From positions 62,001 to 126,000 of the forward strand of contig NZ_JAGIYY010000001.1 in assembly GCF_017813335.1 (NCBI RefSeq): a stretch of DNA of 64,000 nucleotides, given 5' to 3'. Within the stretch, counting starts at the first letter, position 1; every line of letters begins with the position of its first letter. Below the pieces are notes generated by a model, which did not search any database, had not been told where the DNA came from, and worked only from the letters and a program-made list of their open reading frames with translations. This DNA is from Tianweitania sediminis. GTDB lineage: Bacteria; Pseudomonadota; Alphaproteobacteria; Rhizobiales; Rhizobiaceae. A program made the translations under genes and the position numbers. Below, piece after piece: positions 26,487-34,256 of this stretch.

Positions 26487-26806
26487 CAAGCGTGCTCAGC
26501 ATCCTTGTTTCGCCGCTTCTCTGGTTAGCCCTCTTCAGCGGGATCTACGGGTTGCAAGGGCTTTCTTGTGAACTGGACCTCGACACAACCACCTTTGCCG
26601 GCATCTCAGCAGCGAGAGCCCTGCTCGGTGCGGCATGGCTCGCAGCCATCGCCTTGCAGGCCACCCTGCTTGCGGCGCTCCATGCCGGCCGCTTCAGCCC
26701 GGAAGGAGCCTTCGTGCGCTGGATCAGCCGTGCCACGGGATGGACGGGACTTGTCGCCACGATCTGGACGCTGTTTCCCGTCGCGGTGACGTCCACCTGC
26801 GGATGA
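26483..26806 (+). CDS. Small membrane protein of the oxidase cluster
   Basis: 107 residues with about three membrane helices (VLSILVSPLLWLALFSGIYGLQGL; AARALLGAAWLAAIALQATLLAAL; ATGWTGLVATIWTLFPVAV). No family recognised. ATGA overlaps at both ends (with subunit I and with the CtaG-like gene) show translational coupling. It may be an accessory subunit replacing CyoD/subunit IV, or an assembly factor. Position supports a role in this oxidase. Confidence 0.75.
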   Translation: MTSVLSILVSPLLWLALFSGIYGLQGLSCELDLDTTTFAGISAARALLGAAWLAAIALQATLLAALHAGRFSPEGAFVRWISRATGWTGLVATIWTLFPVAVTSTCG

Positions 26807-27423
26807 AGCGCGCCGGGCCCTTTCTTGCAGGCATGTTTCTGCTTGCCGCGCTTTGGCTCGGCCCCCTCCCAGAGATGGCGCGACGAGCCTTTTCACCGCA
26901 CATGATCCTGCACCTGGGCGTCACCGTGGTGGCGGCTCCGCTGATCGCTGTGGGGTTGTTGCGGATTTGGCCCGAAACGAAGGCACCGAGCCGTCCGCTG
27001 CTTGCCGCAGTTGGCGTGACGCTTTTCGAACTGGCGGCAGTTTGGGGATGGCACGCGCCGCTGATGCACGAATGGGCCGCCCGGTCGACACCCATGTTCG
27101 TGCTTCAGCAGCTAAGCTTTCTGCTTGCAGGCATGGCAGTCTGGCTCGTGTGCCTGGTGGGAAGGGACGCAACCTCACGCGGCATCGGCACGGTGGCGAT
27201 GCTGTTCACCTCCATGCACATGACAATGCTGGGCATCCTCCTGGTGACGGCGCCCATGCTCTTGTACTCGCCGCAGTTCTGCCTGGGTGCTTTCGGCTTC
27301 AGCCCGCTGGACGATCAACGCTTCGGCGGCGCGCTGATGGCATCTGCCGGCACGCTGCCTTACGTCGGCGCCGGAGGATGGCTGGCGCTGAGCTTCTTCA
27401 AGGATAACGATCCGCGGCTTTGA
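26803..27423 (+). CDS. Cytochrome c oxidase assembly factor, caa3-CtaG type
   Basis: 206 residues, with six or so membrane helices. The His-rich motifs FSPHMILHLGVTVVAAPLIAVGL, WGWHAPLMHEWA and FTSMHMTMLGILLV, followed by YSPQFCLGAFGFSPLDDQRFGGALM, match the caa3_CtaG membrane family linked to CuB insertion or assembly of SoxM-type oxidases. It is the last gene of the coupled oxidase cluster. Because subunit II lacks CuA, any copper role here would concern the CuB site. Known role in the family is assembly; the metal role is inferred. Confidence 0.88.
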   Translation: MKRAGPFLAGMFLLAALWLGPLPEMARRAFSPHMILHLGVTVVAAPLIAVGLLRIWPETKAPSRPLLAAVGVTLFELAAVWGWHAPLMHEWAARSTPMFVLQQLSFLLAGMAVWLVCLVGRDATSRGIGTVAMLFTSMHMTMLGILLVTAPMLLYSPQFCLGAFGFSPLDDQRFGGALMASAGTLPYVGAGGWLALSFFKDNDPRL

Positions 27424-27532
27424 AACCAAGGCACGGACAAGGCTCAAGCGTCCACAGCCCGCTCGCTTTTGCTGCGATCTGTGTTCAGCCGCCTTCGAGG
27501 TTGAGCCCGGTCGAAGGCGGCTCTGGTGCGGA

Positions 27533-27874
27533 TCAGTCTTTCTTGGCGCTCAGATGGTTGCTGAGGTGCTTGTTCATTTCGAACATGCTGGCCGACTTCT
27601 TGCCGAAAATCTTTTGGAGTTTGTCGTCAGCATTGATCTGACGCTTGTCCTTTTCGTCCTGGAGATTGTTCTTCTTGATGTAGTCCCAGATCTTCTTCAC
27701 CGCCTCGCTGCGGGGAAGATCGTCCTTGCCGATGATGTCGGCCAGCTCAGGCGAAGGCGTCACGGGCGCCGTGATCCCACCGCGGGCGCCGCCGACGGGT
27801 TTGCCTGTGGCCTTGACCTTCTTTTCTGCCGCTGCGGTTTCCTGTTCACCGCGCTGTTCTTTCGTTCTTGCCAT
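27533..27874 (-). CDS. SWIB/MDM2 domain protein
   Basis: 113 residues from ATG 27874 (AGGAGAG upstream). A basic Ala/Lys/Gly-rich N-terminus precedes the SWIB fold: SPELADIIGKDDLPRSEAVKKIWDYIKKNNLQDEKDKRQINADDKLQKIFG, residues about 40-105. Bacterial SWIB proteins are small DNA-associated or stress-linked proteins of uncertain role; chlamydial ones are fused to topoisomerase. GCAAC-N17-CGTT upstream may be an EcfG-type promoter. Convergent with the CtaG gene. Confidence 0.9.
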   Translation of the reverse strand: MARTKEQRGEQETAAAEKKVKATGKPVGGARGGITAPVTPSPELADIIGKDDLPRSEAVKKIWDYIKKNNLQDEKDKRQINADDKLQKIFGKKSASMFEMNKHLSNHLSAKKD

Positions 27875-27925
27875 GGTTCCCACTCTCCTGCCTAAGGATC
27901 TGCTGTTGGTACATCTCGGCGTCAT

Positions 27926-27951
27926 AACGGACGAGCGTCCTTATAGGTTGC
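27926..27951 (-). promoter_or_regulatory. Possible EcfG-type promoter of the SWIB gene
   Basis: Reading leftward: GCAAC, 17 bases, CGTT, ending about 50 bases before the SWIB ATG. The consensus in alphaproteobacteria is GGAAC-N16/17-CGTT, so the -35 element has one mismatch. Confidence 0.35.
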
Positions 27952-28035
27952 GCCGCCTTGGGCTCGGGAACAAGCGCTGAAGCAGCCTTTTCGCCAGCAC
28001 TGTGCGAAACCTTCCCATTGTCACTCAACTTTCTT

Positions 28036-28060
28036 GGAACACGCTCTGTCCGTTGTTGTT
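28036..28060 (+). promoter_or_regulatory. Candidate EcfG (general stress) promoter of the catalase gene
   Basis: GGAAC (28036-28040), 16 bases, TGTT (28057-28060), ending 33 bases before the manganese catalase ATG. Element sequence and spacing fit the EcfG consensus of Hyphomicrobiales with one mismatch in the -10 element. The same motif and spacing occur at 51950. Confidence 0.5.
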
Positions 28061-28093
28061 CTGGTGGGTCCCCCCAATCCGAAAGGACCCATT

Positions 28094-28933
28094 ATGTACT
28101 ACACAGACAAGAAGCTGCAGTTCCCCGTTCGTGTGGAGAAGCCAAATCCTGTTTTTGCGCGCGCCCTCCAGCAAGCCATCGGCGGCGTCGAAGGCGAGAT
28201 CCGTGTTTGCCTGCAGTATTTCTTTCAGGCCTGGGGTGCACGCGGCCCTGCGAAATACCGCGACATGCTGCTCAGCACGGCAACGGAAGAGCTCGGTCAC
28301 ATCGAAATGCTTGCAACGGCCGTCGCGCTCAACCTCGAAAACGCGCCGCTTTCCGTGCAGGAAGATGTTTCGAACGACGCGATCGGCGGTTCGGTGCTCA
28401 ACGGCATGAACATGCGCCACATCCTGTCTACCGGATTGGCCGCCCTGCCGGAAAACTGCAACGGCGTTCCGTTCAACGCCTCGCATGTCTACGCCAGCGG
28501 CAACATGGCTGCTGACATGATGGCCAATGTCACCGCGGAATCGAGCGGCCGCGTGCTGGCCGTCCGGCTTTACAACATGACGGATGATCCTGGCATGAAG
28601 GAGATGCTGTCGTTTCTGATCGCCCGTGACACGATGCACCAGCAGCAGTGGCTGGCGGCCATCGAAGATATGGGTGGTCTCAGCGCATCCCTGCCAATCC
28701 CCAACTCCTTCCCGCAAGAGAAGGAATACCAGGACATGAGCTACACCTTCATCAACACCTTCGTGGAAGGTCTTGCGCCGGCGGAAGGTCGTTGGAGCGA
28801 AGGCAAGTCCCTGGATGGCAAGGCAGACTTCCGCCTCATGCCGGGTCAGCCAATGGGCCAGGAGCCGAAGCTCAGCCCACCGCGGCCTGACAGCGGCGCT
28901 CAAAGCGAGCAGATGAAGAAGGGCGTGCTTTAA
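28094..28933 (+). CDS. Manganese catalase
   Basis: 279 residues. The N-terminus MYYTDKKLQFPVRVEKPNPVFARALQQAIGG is typical of dimanganese catalases. The ferritin-like four-helix ligands are visible: Glu in GGVEGEIRVCLQYFFQAW, Glu/His in ATEELGHIEMLA, Glu in NVTAESSGR and His in RDTMHQQQW. The enzyme converts hydrogen peroxide to water and oxygen in the cytosol. The C-terminal tail (KLSPPRPDSGAQSEQMKKG) is disordered. GGAAC-N16-TGTT upstream suggests control by the EcfG general stress sigma factor. I took ATG 28094 because GAAAGGACC precedes it; an earlier start at 28034 is unsupported. Confidence 0.92.
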   Translation: MYYTDKKLQFPVRVEKPNPVFARALQQAIGGVEGEIRVCLQYFFQAWGARGPAKYRDMLLSTATEELGHIEMLATAVALNLENAPLSVQEDVSNDAIGGSVLNGMNMRHILSTGLAALPENCNGVPFNASHVYASGNMAADMMANVTAESSGRVLAVRLYNMTDDPGMKEMLSFLIARDTMHQQQWLAAIEDMGGLSASLPIPNSFPQEKEYQDMSYTFINTFVEGLAPAEGRWSEGKSLDGKADFRLMPGQPMGQEPKLSPPRPDSGAQSEQMKKGVL

Positions 28934-28942
28934 GCACCCGAA

Positions 28943-28977
28943 GTGGGTCCCGGCCGGTTTCCGGACACGGGGCCCAC
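28943..28977 (+). terminator. Candidate stem-loop after the manganese catalase gene
   Basis: GTGGGTCCC (28943-28951) pairs with GGGGCCCAC (28969-28977), one wobble, with a smaller CCGG/CCGG hairpin inside. It starts 10 bases after the stop codon. No T-run follows, so it may end or stabilise the transcript. Confidence 0.45.
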
Positions 28978-29158
28978 AAACACCCTGGGGCTGCACCGGA
29001 TGCTGATCGGCACCGGCTTGTTGGTTCCCGGGGGCGCTTTCGCGATGTTGTGATAGTGCTTCATCCAAGATCGGGACGGCCATGGGTTGAAGCCACGGCC
29101 CCTGGTCATACTTTCTTGGCACGAAGCACGTCGCTTCAACGATCAAAGGAGAACAGCC

Positions 29159-29254
29159 ATGAAATGGAACGCACCGAAGTTCGTGGAAGTCAGCTGCGGC
29201 ATGGAAATTAATCGCTACGCACCGGCTGACGGTCCAGAGCCCGTCCTGTTCTAA
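29159..29254 (+). CDS. pqqA: PqqA, PQQ precursor peptide
   Basis: 31 residues, beginning MKWNAPKFVEVSCGMEINRY and ending in ADGPEPVLF. The Glu16 and Tyr20 that become cross-linked to form pyrroloquinoline quinone are in place with the required three-residue spacing, and the MKW-AP start is characteristic. AAAGGAGAA precedes the ATG. PqqB follows after 17 bases, completing a pqqABCDE operon. Too short for routine gene finders. Confidence 0.96.
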   Translation: MKWNAPKFVEVSCGMEINRYAPADGPEPVLF

Positions 29255-29271
29255 AGACACTGCGCACGAGA

Positions 29272-30177
29272 GTGACGGGTTTGCGTTTTCTCGTGCTCGG
29301 TTCTGCCGCGGGTGGCGGACTGCCGCAATGGAATTGTGGCTGCAGCAACTGCGTCGCCGCCCGCGACCCTTCTTCGGACCTCAAGCCCCAAACGCAATCC
29401 TCGCTGGCCGTGAGCCTCGATGGCGAAAGCTGGGGCCTCTTCAACGCCTCGCCTGACATTCGCCAGCAGCTCGGGCAAACGCCGGCCCTTCATCCGCGCG
29501 GGCTACGCGATACGCCGATCGAGAGCGTCGTAGTCACCAATGGCGACATCGACCACATTGCGGGGCTCCTGACGCTTCGGGAAAAGCAGGCTTTCACGTT
29601 GTTCGGCACGGCGGTCACACAGGCTGTTCTCGAAAGCAATCCGGTGTTCCGGGTTCTCGATCGAGCACATGTCGATGTTCGGCCGGTATCCTTGGAGCAG
29701 GTGTTCCACCCGGTTCCCGGGCTTGATGCGCGGATCTTCGCCGTTCCGGGCAAAGTGGCACTTTTCCTCGAAGAGGGTGAGCCCGATCTCGATCTTGAAG
29801 GCGAACAAACGGTTGGAATCGAGATGATCTGCGGCGACAAGCGCGCTTACTACGTTCCCGGCTGTGCGAAGCTCCCGAGGAGCCTTGCAGAGCGCCTGCG
29901 CGGCGCGGATCTCGTGTTCTTCGATGGCACCGTTTTCCGCGACGACGAGATGAGCCAATCGGGTACTGGCAGCAAGACCGGACGGCGCATGGGGCACATG
30001 CCGATCTCCGGCGACGGCGGAAGCCTCGAGGCCCTTTCGGCGCTGGACATCAAGCAGCTAATCTACATTCACATCAACAACACGAACCCGATCTGGCGCC
30101 TGGGTCCGGAAAGAAGCGCGGTAGAGGCTGCCGGCTTCACGATTGGTCATGATGGCCTGGAGATTTACCTTGGCTGA
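29272..30177 (+). CDS. pqqB: PqqB, PQQ biosynthesis MBL-fold protein
   Basis: 301 residues with GTG start. N-terminus LRFLVLGSAAGGGLPQWNCGCSNC is the PqqB signature, followed by the SSLAVSLDGESWGLFNASPDIRQQL segment and the metallo-beta-lactamase-like motif TNGDIDHIAGLLTLRE (D-x-D-H near residue 92). PqqB is an iron-dependent hydroxylase acting on the processed Glu-Tyr intermediate. Its 3' end overlaps the start of pqqC by 8 bases. Confidence 0.96.
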   Translation: MTGLRFLVLGSAAGGGLPQWNCGCSNCVAARDPSSDLKPQTQSSLAVSLDGESWGLFNASPDIRQQLGQTPALHPRGLRDTPIESVVVTNGDIDHIAGLLTLREKQAFTLFGTAVTQAVLESNPVFRVLDRAHVDVRPVSLEQVFHPVPGLDARIFAVPGKVALFLEEGEPDLDLEGEQTVGIEMICGDKRAYYVPGCAKLPRSLAERLRGADLVFFDGTVFRDDEMSQSGTGSKTGRRMGHMPISGDGGSLEALSALDIKQLIYIHINNTNPIWRLGPERSAVEAAGFTIGHDGLEIYLG

Positions 30178-30946
30178 CACACAGACCCGCGACGCGTTTG
30201 AAGCGCGGTTGCGTGCGATCGGGGCCGAACGCTACCACGACAAGCACCCGTTCCACCGGCTTTTGCATGATGGTCACTGCACCATGACGCAGGTGCGCGC
30301 CTGGGTGATCAACCGGTTCTACTATCAAAGCCGCATTCCCTTGAAAGATGCCGCGTTCCTTTCGCGCTGCGAAGATGTCGACCTGCGGCGGGCCTGGCGC
30401 AAGCGGATCGAAGATCACGATGGCGGACTCGAAGACGGCGGAGGCATTCGCCGCTGGCTGAAGCTCGCCGAAGCAGTGGGCCTCGACCCAGACTACGTGG
30501 CGTCCACGCGCGGCGTGCTGCCAGCCACGCGCTTTGCCTGCGATGCTTATGTGCGCTTCGTGCGCGACATGCCGATGCTTGACGCCGTTGCCGCTTCACT
30601 GACGGAGCTCTTTGCGCCGGCCATTCATCGCAATCGGATCGCTGGTCTCCTGGAACACTACGCTTTCGCGAACGAGGAGGCGCTTTCCTATTTCCAGCGT
30701 CGTCTCGAAGAAGCGCCGCAGGATGTTGCGTTCGGCCTCCGCTATGTTTTGGACCATGCCGACACTCTGGACCGCCAGGATGCCGCGGCGGCAGCACTCT
30801 GCTTCAAGACCGATGTTCTTTGGGCGCAGCTCGACGCCTTGCACCACGCTTATGTTGCGCCGGGTCTCGTTCCGCCCGGCGCCTGGGACGGCCGCGAAGG
30901 CGTGACGGGAGATCTCGAACAACCTGCCAAGCGGGTAAGCGCATGA
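30170..30946 (+). CDS. pqqC: PqqC, pyrroloquinoline-quinone synthase
   Basis: 258 residues if translation starts at TTG 30170 (GGAG eight bases upstream), giving an N-terminus that begins with the first conserved helix (TRDAFEARLRAIG). An ATG at 30143 would add nine residues. The family sequence RYHDKHPFHRLLHDG and WVINRFYYQSRIPLKDAAFLSRC is present, with RKRIEDHDG following. PqqC carries out the final oxidation and ring closure without a cofactor. The TTG choice and the overlap with pqqB imply coupled translation. Confidence 0.95.
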   Translation: MADTQTRDAFEARLRAIGAERYHDKHPFHRLLHDGHCTMTQVRAWVINRFYYQSRIPLKDAAFLSRCEDVDLRRAWRKRIEDHDGGLEDGGGIRRWLKLAEAVGLDPDYVASTRGVLPATRFACDAYVRFVRDMPMLDAVAASLTELFAPAIHRNRIAGLLEHYAFANEEALSYFQRRLEEAPQDVAFGLRYVLDHADTLDRQDAAAAALCFKTDVLWAQLDALHHAYVAPGLVPPGAWDGREGVTGDLEQPAKRVSA

Positions 30947-31236
30947 GCGAAACACCCGTCATCACCGGCGCAACAATTGCCAAGCTCGCACGTGGCGTGC
31001 GGCTGCGCGAAGATCCGGTGCGCGGACAAACCGTGCTGCTGGCACCCGAACGCGCGCTGGCCCTCGATGACATCGCGGTCGCCGTTGTGAAGGCGCTCGA
31101 CGGCGAGCGCACGCTGGATGCGATCGCAGAAGAGTTCGCACGACAGTTCGATGCGCCGAAGGATCAGATCCTCGGCGACATCATTTCCTTCGTGGAGGAG
31201 TTTTCCAATCGGCGGATGCTGGAACTCAGATCATGA
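30943..31236 (+). CDS. pqqD: PqqD, PqqA peptide chaperone
   Basis: 97 residues from ATG 30943, overlapping the pqqC stop by 4 bases. The winged-helix peptide-binding RRE fold shows as LARGVRLREDPVRGQTVLLAPERALALDDIAVAVVKALDGERTLDAIAEEFARQF. PqqD binds PqqA and presents it to the radical SAM enzyme PqqE, whose gene overlaps its 3' end. Length is normal. Confidence 0.96.
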   Translation: MSETPVITGATIAKLARGVRLREDPVRGQTVLLAPERALALDDIAVAVVKALDGERTLDAIAEEFARQFDAPKDQILGDIISFVEEFSNRRMLELRS

Positions 31237-32372
31237 CCGAACACGTATCCCCCCGCGACGTCGACCGCGCAGCCCGCGTGCCGGCGCCGATCGCCCTGCT
31301 GGCCGAACTCACCCATCGCTGCCCGCTAGCCTGCCCGTATTGCTCCAACCCGCTCGAACTCGAGGCAACTCGTTCGGAGCTGACAACTGAGCAGTGGATT
31401 TCCGTGTTCAACCAGGCTGCGGCTCTCGGTGTGCTGCACCTTCACCTTTCCGGTGGCGAGCCGGCTTCACGGCGCGACCTCGTTGAGCTGACGGCTGCTG
31501 GGGCTGCCGCAGGGCTTTACACCAACCTGATCACATCAGGCGTTGGCCTCAACGAGCGCCGCATCGCGGAACTATCGGATGCCGGGCTCGACCATCTGCA
31601 GCTGTCGCTTCAAGGGGCAACGCCGGAGCTTGCCGATCGGGTCGGCGGTTACAAGGGCGGTTACGAGCGCAAGATTGCGGTTGCCCAATGGACGCATGCG
31701 GCCGGCATTCCGCTGACTGTTAACGCCGTTTGCCACAAGCAGAACATGGACCAGATGGCTGACATGCTCGATCTCGCCGTCAGGCTTGGCGCGCGGCGCA
31801 TCGAAATCGCGACCGTTCAGTTTCATGGCTGGGCTGAAAAGAACCGCAAGGCGCTGATGCCCACCCGGGAACAGGTTTTGCGGGCGAATGCCTTTGTGAA
31901 CGAGGCACGGAAGCGCTTGGAAGGCGTGATCGTGATCGACTATGTGCCGGCCGACCACCATTCGAGCTATCCGAAAGCCTGTATGGGTGGGTGGGGCCGC
32001 ACTGGCCTGAACATTACGCCATCCGGCCGCGTGCTTCCCTGCCATGCCGCCGAAAGCATTCCGTCACTCCAGTTCGACAGTGTCATGGATCGTCCCCTGG
32101 CCGACATCTGGTACCACGGCGCCGCTTTCAACGCTTACCGTGGTGACCATTGGATGCCGGACCTGTGCCGGACCTGCGAGCGCAAGGAGATCGATTTCGG
32201 AGGATGCCGCTGCCAGGCTATGGCAATCGCAGGAGATGCCTCTGCGACCGACCCGGTGTGCATCCGCTCACCGTTGCGGCAAACGTTGGTGGAACAGGCT
32301 GAAATCGACAGCCGTGCCGAACCGCCGCCCTTTGTTTATCGCAGCATGAGACCCGCGCGGGAAGACGGCTAA
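31233..32372 (+). CDS. pqqE: PqqE, radical SAM Glu-Tyr cross-linking enzyme
   Basis: 379 residues. The radical SAM cluster motif is HRCPLACPYCSNP (C-x3-C-x2-C) near residue 30, followed by LHLSGGEPASRRDL. The C-terminal SPASM domain carries Cys residues at GWGRTGLNITPSGRVLPCHA and LCRTCERKEIDFGGCRCQA. It forms the carbon-carbon bond between Glu16 and Tyr20 of PqqA. Last gene of the pqqABCDE operon, convergent with a PQQ-dependent dehydrogenase gene. Confidence 0.96.
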   Translation: MTEHVSPRDVDRAARVPAPIALLAELTHRCPLACPYCSNPLELEATRSELTTEQWISVFNQAAALGVLHLHLSGGEPASRRDLVELTAAGAAAGLYTNLITSGVGLNERRIAELSDAGLDHLQLSLQGATPELADRVGGYKGGYERKIAVAQWTHAAGIPLTVNAVCHKQNMDQMADMLDLAVRLGARRIEIATVQFHGWAEKNRKALMPTREQVLRANAFVNEARKRLEGVIVIDYVPADHHSSYPKACMGGWGRTGLNITPSGRVLPCHAAESIPSLQFDSVMDRPLADIWYHGAAFNAYRGDHWMPDLCRTCERKEIDFGGCRCQAMAIAGDASATDPVCIRSPLRQTLVEQAEIDSRAEPPPFVYRSMRPAREDG

Positions 32373-32387
32373 AACCCGCCCGCGCGG
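32353..32387. terminator. Candidate stem-loop at the end of pqqE
   Basis: CCGCGCGGG (32353-32361) pairs exactly with CCCGCGCGG (32379-32387), with the pqqE stop codon inside the loop. No T-run, but it sits between convergent genes and may help end both transcripts. Confidence 0.35.
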
Positions 32388-32398
32388 CTTCTCGGTCG

Positions 32399-33709
32399 CT
32401 ACTGAACTGCTGCGCTGACGGGACCGACCCGCGTCACCTTCCAAACGGTGTTGGAAAGGTCGTCGGCTATCAACACCGAACGGGTGCGCTCGTCAAACAG
32501 AACGCCGACGGGGCGCCCTCGGACTGTGTTCTCCCCTTCCAGGAAGCCGGTCACGAAATCACGCGGCTCGCCGTTGGGCCGCCCGCCGGAGAACGGCACG
32601 AACGCTACCTTGTAGCCGGCGAGGTTCGGGCGGTTCCAGCTGCCGTGCTCGCCCACAAATGCGCCTTCGGAATACTCGCCGCCCATTCCGCCGTTCGTGG
32701 CGAAGCTCAGGCCGAGGGCTGCCACATGCGAGCCCAGCGCGTAATCCGGCGCAATCGCCTGTTCCACAAGGTCAGGACGCTCCGGCTTCACCCGCGGATC
32801 GACATTCTGGCCCCAATAGCTGTAGGGCCAGCCGTAGAAGGCGCCGTCCTGCACGCTTGTGAGGTAATCGGGCACGAGGTCGGGGCCCAGTTCGTCACGC
32901 TCGTTCACCACCGCCCAAAGCGCGCCGGTGCCGGGCTCGATTGCAAGGGCTGTGGGGTTGCGAATGCCGGTGGCGAACACGCGGTGCGCGCCGCTCGCAC
33001 GATCGATCTCCCACACAACTGCACGGTCTTCCTCCACATCCATGCCACGCTCGCCAACATTGCTGTTGGAACCGACCCCGACATATAGTTTGCTGCCGTC
33101 AGCACTTGCCGCCAGCGATTTTGTCCAATGGTGGTTGATGCGGCGCGGCAGCTTGGTGACTTCCTCGCCTGGTTCGGTGATCTGCGTCTGACCTTCCTGG
33201 TAAGGAAAGCGCAGAAGTGCGTCCTGGTTTGCGACGAAGATCTCGTTGCCCACCAAGGCCATGCCGTAGGGCGCGTTGAGGCCAGTGATGAATTCGGTTC
33301 GCAGTTCCGCAACGCCATCATTGTCGGCGTCGCGAAGAAGCGTGATCCGGTTGCCGCCTTTCACGCTGCTGGTTCCCAGGCTCTTGATATAGCCGGCGAT
33401 CACGTCCTTCGGCCGCAACTTCGGCGCATAGCCGCCTCGGCCTTCCGCGACCAAGATGTCGCCGTTCGGCAGCAAAAGCATCTGCCTCGGGATCTGAAAA
33501 TCCGTGGCGAGCGCGGTGATCGCGTAACCAGCAGGGACAGTCGGCAGTTCACCGTTCCAACCCGTTGGGTCGGCGATCTTCATCCGCGGCACCAGTGTTT
33601 CGGTAAGGGGCGGCAGATCCGGGTTCGGCCCCGTTCGCAGGGCTTGGGCGTGGCTCAGACCGGTGCTGGCGAGCAAGGTTGCAAGGCCGAAAGCAAGAAG
33701 ACGGGTCAT
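32399..33709 (-). CDS. PQQ-dependent sugar dehydrogenase, L-sorbosone dehydrogenase-like
   Basis: 436 residues from ATG 33709 (GAAGGAG upstream). A Sec signal peptide MTRLLAFGLATLLASTGLSHA places it in the periplasm. The six-bladed propeller pattern is clear: ITALATDFQIPRQMLLLPNGDILVAEG, LRDADNDGVAELRTEF, NAPYGMALVGNEIFVANQDALLRF, GIRNPTALAIEPGTGALWAVVNERDELGPDLVPDY and GAFVGEHGSWNRP. The family uses PQQ to oxidise sugars or sugar aldehydes. It sits back-to-tail with the pqq operon, giving cofactor synthesis and a user enzyme together. Its ATG overlaps the DUF2231 stop by 4 bases. Confidence 0.9.
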   Translation of the reverse strand: MTRLLAFGLATLLASTGLSHAQALRTGPNPDLPPLTETLVPRMKIADPTGWNGELPTVPAGYAITALATDFQIPRQMLLLPNGDILVAEGRGGYAPKLRPKDVIAGYIKSLGTSSVKGGNRITLLRDADNDGVAELRTEFITGLNAPYGMALVGNEIFVANQDALLRFPYQEGQTQITEPGEEVTKLPRRINHHWTKSLAASADGSKLYVGVGSNSNVGERGMDVEEDRAVVWEIDRASGAHRVFATGIRNPTALAIEPGTGALWAVVNERDELGPDLVPDYLTSVQDGAFYGWPYSYWGQNVDPRVKPERPDLVEQAIAPDYALGSHVAALGLSFATNGGMGGEYSEGAFVGEHGSWNRPNLAGYKVAFVPFSGGRPNGEPRDFVTGFLEGENTVRGRPVGVLFDERTRSVLIADDLSNTVWKVTRVGPVSAAVQ

Positions 33710-34146
33710 CGGGAAACTCCTTCGGCCGTGCCGCGCGCGCTGTAGGCAATCCAGCCGGCAAGCAGCGCGCAAAGGGTGGACAAGATGGAAAGGGTCAGGC
33801 CCACCGTTCCAACGGAACTCCAGGCGTCGCGGCTATGCTGAAATGCATTAACGAGGCCGAATGCGCACATCGCGACCACGAGGATCAGGTAGATCAGCCG
33901 CGACCGAAAAGCGGGGCTCCGGCGATGCGCCACAAGCGAGATGATCGCCCAAAGAAGAACCGCCCCGCTTCCAACCATGGCGCCGGTGATCGCCCAGGAC
34001 GCGAAATTCGTCCACTGGATCTCGGCACTCCTCAGGTATGCGATGTCGGACAAGAGCGCCGTTGTGAACAGGGCAATCGGGAAAGCCAGCAGGATGCCGT
34101 GCAGCGGGTGGATGAGCGGCCGGGTGACCACCGTTGTTGTTGCCAT
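33706..34146 (-). CDS. DUF2231 membrane protein
   Basis: 146 residues and four membrane helices. The signature PLIHPLHGILLAFPIALFTTALLSDIAY near residue 10 marks DUF2231. ATGA overlap with the PQQ-dependent dehydrogenase indicates co-translation. DUF2231 proteins next to PQQ sorbosone dehydrogenases suggest a membrane electron-transfer or anchoring role, but no heme ligands are obvious beyond the two His. Function is not established. Confidence 0.87.
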   Translation of the reverse strand: MATTTVVTRPLIHPLHGILLAFPIALFTTALLSDIAYLRSAEIQWTNFASWAITGAMVGSGAVLLWAIISLVAHRRSPAFRSRLIYLILVVAMCAFGLVNAFQHSRDAWSSVGTVGLTLSILSTLCALLAGWIAYSARGTAEGVSR

Positions 34147-34256
34147 GAAAGAAACCTCCTGGACGCCGCAGCGCTGGCTGATCTCCCCAAACGCGACGAC
34201 CGAGCGTTTGTTTCGCTCGGTCGCAAGGGAACAACAGGTACGTTACGGAAGAAGGA

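Noticed and set aside
24972-26489. 505-codon open frame antisense to the fused oxidase subunit
   Set aside because: Very hydrophilic, His/Arg/Gln-rich product opposite a membrane protein, a typical complement artefact.
29131-29150. Sigma-54-like promoter (TTGGCACG) upstream of pqqA
   Set aside because: The -24-like TGGCACG is present, but there is no TTGC at the required -12 spacing.
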